40,716 nt of DNA from an uncultured Acetatifactor sp. GTDB lineage: Bacteria > Bacillota > Clostridia > Lachnospirales > Lachnospiraceae. Below, one piece after another: positions 38,860-40,716 of the stretch. Within the stretch, counting starts at the first letter, position 1. Each line of letters begins with the position of its first letter. Below the pieces are notes generated by a model. The model was not told the DNA's origin, ran no database searches, and saw only the letters and a program-made list of their open reading frames with translations. Location of the stretch: NCBI GenBank assembly GCA_947584035.1, contig CANPWJ010000003.1, positions 1-40,716 on the forward strand, read 5' to 3'. A program made the position numbers and the translations under genes.

Positions 38860-40716
38860 TTGGATAAATTTGAATATAAAGTGAGAGCGGATGAGATCAA
38901 GGAGCTGATTGCCCAGGGCGAGTATGCGCAGGCGGCGGAGATCGCGGACACCATCGACTGGCGCCGGGTGAAGAGCGTGATGATGCTCTGCACGATCAGC
39001 GATCTCTACAAGATCAACCGGAGATACGAGGATGCCAGAGATATGCTTTTGCTGGCGTATGAGCGCAGACCGGGCGGCCGGACCATCTGCTATTCCCTGT
39101 GCGAGCTGTCCATAAAGACGGAAGAATTTGTACAGGCGGTTGAATATTACAAGGAATTTGTGCAGGTAGCGCCCAAGGATCCGGGCCGTTATATCCTGCA
39201 GTATAAGCTGTACGAGGCGCAGGATGTGAGCCTGGAGGAACGGATCGCCGTCCTGGAGGAGCTTAAAAAGCGCGACTACCGCGAAAAATGGGCCTATGAG
39301 CTGGCGTATCTGTATCATCGGGTGGGTTTGGCGACCCGGTGTGTGGAGGAGTGCGACGAGCTGATCCTATGGTTTGGCGAGGGCAAGTACGTGGTAAAAG
39401 CCATGGAATTAAAGATGCTTCATCAGCCCCTGACGCCCAGCCAGCAGGAACAGTACGACCATCGTTTCGATCCGGCTCCCAGAGCGGAGGAATTGGAAGC
39501 GCCCGCGGAGGAACCGGGAGCGGTTTCGGAACCGATCGTGGAGGAGCAGCCGGAAGGATATCCCGCGTCGGAGGAACCGCAGGAATACTATGGGGAGGAA
39601 GCGGTACAGCCGGAGGAGTCGGAATATTATGGAGCCCCCGTGGAGACGGAAGAGATCCTGCCGGACGTGGAGGAGGGGGATCCCAGGGTATACGATCCCG
39701 TGACGCCTCCCGCGGAGGAGGAAGAGCTGGATTTCCATGTGAAAACCATCGACATGGGCCAGTACAATACCCTGAATCTTCAGGCGGAGCTGGCCGCGGG
39801 ACTGAAAGAGGTGCTGGGTGACGAGCACAAGACGGCCATCACCAGGGCTATCGTGGCGCCCATGATGGAGACGGACACGGAGTCTTTGGATGATCCTCAG
39901 ATTGAGGAAGTGGACGAGGAGGATCTGGTTCCCGAGGAGGAGCCGGAGCAGATAGAGGGTTCGGAGGTTTTTTTTGGCGAGACCGGCGAGATCAATGCGC
40001 TGGCCGATCAGATGCTGGAGAGAGAGGTCGTCCCGAAGGAGAAAACGCAGGCCGGGCCTTCCGGCAGAGAGGGATCGGACAGGGCGTCCGGAGAGACAGC
40101 CGGCCAGCCGGCGGAGGATGTTACCGCGGAGACGGTCATGCGGGAATTGCGGCAGGAGACGCTCCGTGGGCAGGAGCCCCGGGCGGAAGAAGCCGCGCCG
40201 GAGGATCCGCACAGAGCGGCCATGGAGGAAGCCCTTCGACTGGCGATGAACGCGGAACCGCCCAGAGAGCTGGCAGGAGTGTTGTCACAGGAGTCGGACG
40301 GTCAGATCCGTCTGGTGATGCCGGATGATACCGACGTGGAGAAACAGATCACCGGGCAGATGAATATACAGGATATCCTGGCAGAGTGGGAAAACCGGAA
40401 GAAGGCCAGTGAGGAGAGGCGCCGGGAGGAAGTCCGCAGACGCGTCATCGAACAGACCGGAGAGATGTTCACGGAGTTCGAGGCGTCCGTCAAGGACGGA
40501 CTTTTAGAGCAGCTGGAGAGCGCGGCGGCCGCGGAACAGGCGGGGAACGCTTTGGCCGGAGAGGCGCCGGAAGAAGCCGAGGAACCGGAAGAAGCGCTGT
40601 CAGCGGAGGATGCGGCGGGCCCGGAAACGTTGGAAGAAGCAGACGAGATCGAAGAAATAGAAGAAATCGAGGAGCTTTCGGAAGCGGAGAGCTTCCCGGA
40701 GGAAGAGGAGCTTTGG
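38860..40716 (+). CDS. Long TPR protein with acidic Glu/Pro-rich region (3' end outside window)
   Basis: An open frame of 619 codons starts at TTG 38860 (DKFEYKVRADEIKELIAQGE) and runs past the window end. AAAGGA ten bases upstream and a TTGACA at about 38778 support initiation here. Residues 1-190 are helical repeats of TPR type (QYAQAAEIAD-like pairs, INRRYEDARDMLLLAYERR, EYYKEFVQVAPKDPGRYI, YLYHRVGLATRCVEECDEL). From about residue 200 on the protein is very rich in Glu and Pro, with islands such as VKTIDMGQYNTLNLQAELAA and IRLVMPDDTDVEKQI and a basic helix (RKKASEERRREEVRRR-like). From recall of similar proteins, an ATPase-like domain may follow beyond the window. A scaffold role is likely; function is not known. 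Confidence 0.85.
   Translation, partial: MDKFEYKVRADEIKELIAQGEYAQAAEIADTIDWRRVKSVMMLCTISDLYKINRRYEDARDMLLLAYERRPGGRTICYSLCELSIKTEEFVQAVEYYKEFVQVAPKDPGRYILQYKLYEAQDVSLEERIAVLEELKKRDYREKWAYELAYLYHRVGLATRCVEECDELILWFGEGKYVVKAMELKMLHQPLTPSQQEQYDHRFDPAPRAEELEAPAEEPGAVSEPIVEEQPEGYPASEEPQEYYGEEAVQPEESEYYGAPVETEEILPDVEEGDPRVYDPVTPPAEEEELDFHVKTIDMGQYNTLNLQAELAAGLKEVLGDEHKTAITRAIVAPMMETDTESLDDPQIEEVDEEDLVPEEEPEQIEGSEVFFGETGEINALADQMLEREVVPKEKTQAGPSGREGSDRASGETAGQPAEDVTAETVMRELRQETLRGQEPRAEEAAPEDPHRAAMEEALRLAMNAEPPRELAGVLSQESDGQIRLVMPDDTDVEKQITGQMNIQDILAEWENRKKASEERRREEVRRRVIEQTGEMFTEFEASVKDGLLEQLESAAAAEQAGNALAGEAPEEAEEPEEALSAEDAAGPETLEEADEIEEIEEIEELSEAESFPEEEELW

Noticed and set aside
36671-38860. A 729-codon minus-strand open frame across the DHHW and rsmA genes
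   Set aside because: Antisense shadow of two recognised genes, with repetitive His/Leu/Arg composition and no domain.
1-40716. CRISPR arrays, rRNA and tRNA genes
   Set aside because: No regularly spaced repeats, no rRNA-like stretches and no convincing tRNA cloverleaf were seen by eye in the intergenic regions.

Overview
The window looks like chromosome of a gut-type clostridium, most likely Lachnospiraceae (Bacillota). This rests on strong AGGAGG-type ribosome binding sites, consensus sigma-A promoters, DUF4173, DUF4358 and DUF2975 proteins, DHHW/MBOAT acetylation genes, and a speD-speA-speE polyamine operon. Core blocks are GC-rich. Two AT-richer stretches (about 1-5330 and 14290-16526) are accessory DNA.

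Left accessory zone (1-about 5330): the 3' end of a large serine recombinase, an HD phosphohydrolase, a frameshifted small gene, an unknown protein, a PPP-like metallophosphatase, an XRE repressor, a KilA-N gene broken by an internal deletion, a 5' stub of another serine recombinase, and dcd (dCTP deaminase) lying between two remnants that resemble the 3' end of a RumA/RlmD-type rRNA methyltransferase. The zone ends inside the 3' tail of the next chromosomal gene.

Fructan/sucrose locus (5265-14222): on the minus strand a LacI-family regulator, a YesL-like (DUF624) membrane protein and a one-helix membrane protein; on the plus strand two ABC permeases, a lipoprotein binding protein, a GH32 fructosidase and a PfkB fructokinase. 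The divergent intergenic region has a perfect consensus promoter for the regulator, a good promoter for the transporter operon, and four AAATGTAAAA boxes spaced by about two-turn multiples. No transporter ATPase is encoded here, so a shared one is probably used.

Small island (about 14239-16526): an MntA/HepT-type toxin-antitoxin pair, an HNH endonuclease and a LacI 3' remnant. A hairpin repeat followed by a promoter, seen before the toxin-antitoxin pair, also occurs before the XRE/KilA-N genes 11 kb away.

16527-21490: a cytoplasmic GH29 fucosidase, a membrane XRE regulator, a lipoprotein, a GH2-derived protein without its catalytic barrel, and a small conserved-looking protein.

21498-26252: a polyamine operon (speD, speA, speE, a carboxynorspermidine-dehydrogenase-like gene) behind a leader of about 340 nt. 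The leader holds a large nested multi-helix RNA fold and a strong intrinsic terminator just before speD. I recognise no known riboswitch class in it; this is the best candidate for something undescribed.

26349-40716: an exported protein of unknown function, a GT-C type membrane protein, a DUF2975/HTH/membrane/DUF4173 cluster, a DHH phosphoesterase, a DUF4358-MBOAT-DHHW surface-polymer acetylation set, rsmA, and a long TPR protein that runs off the window end and starts with TTG.
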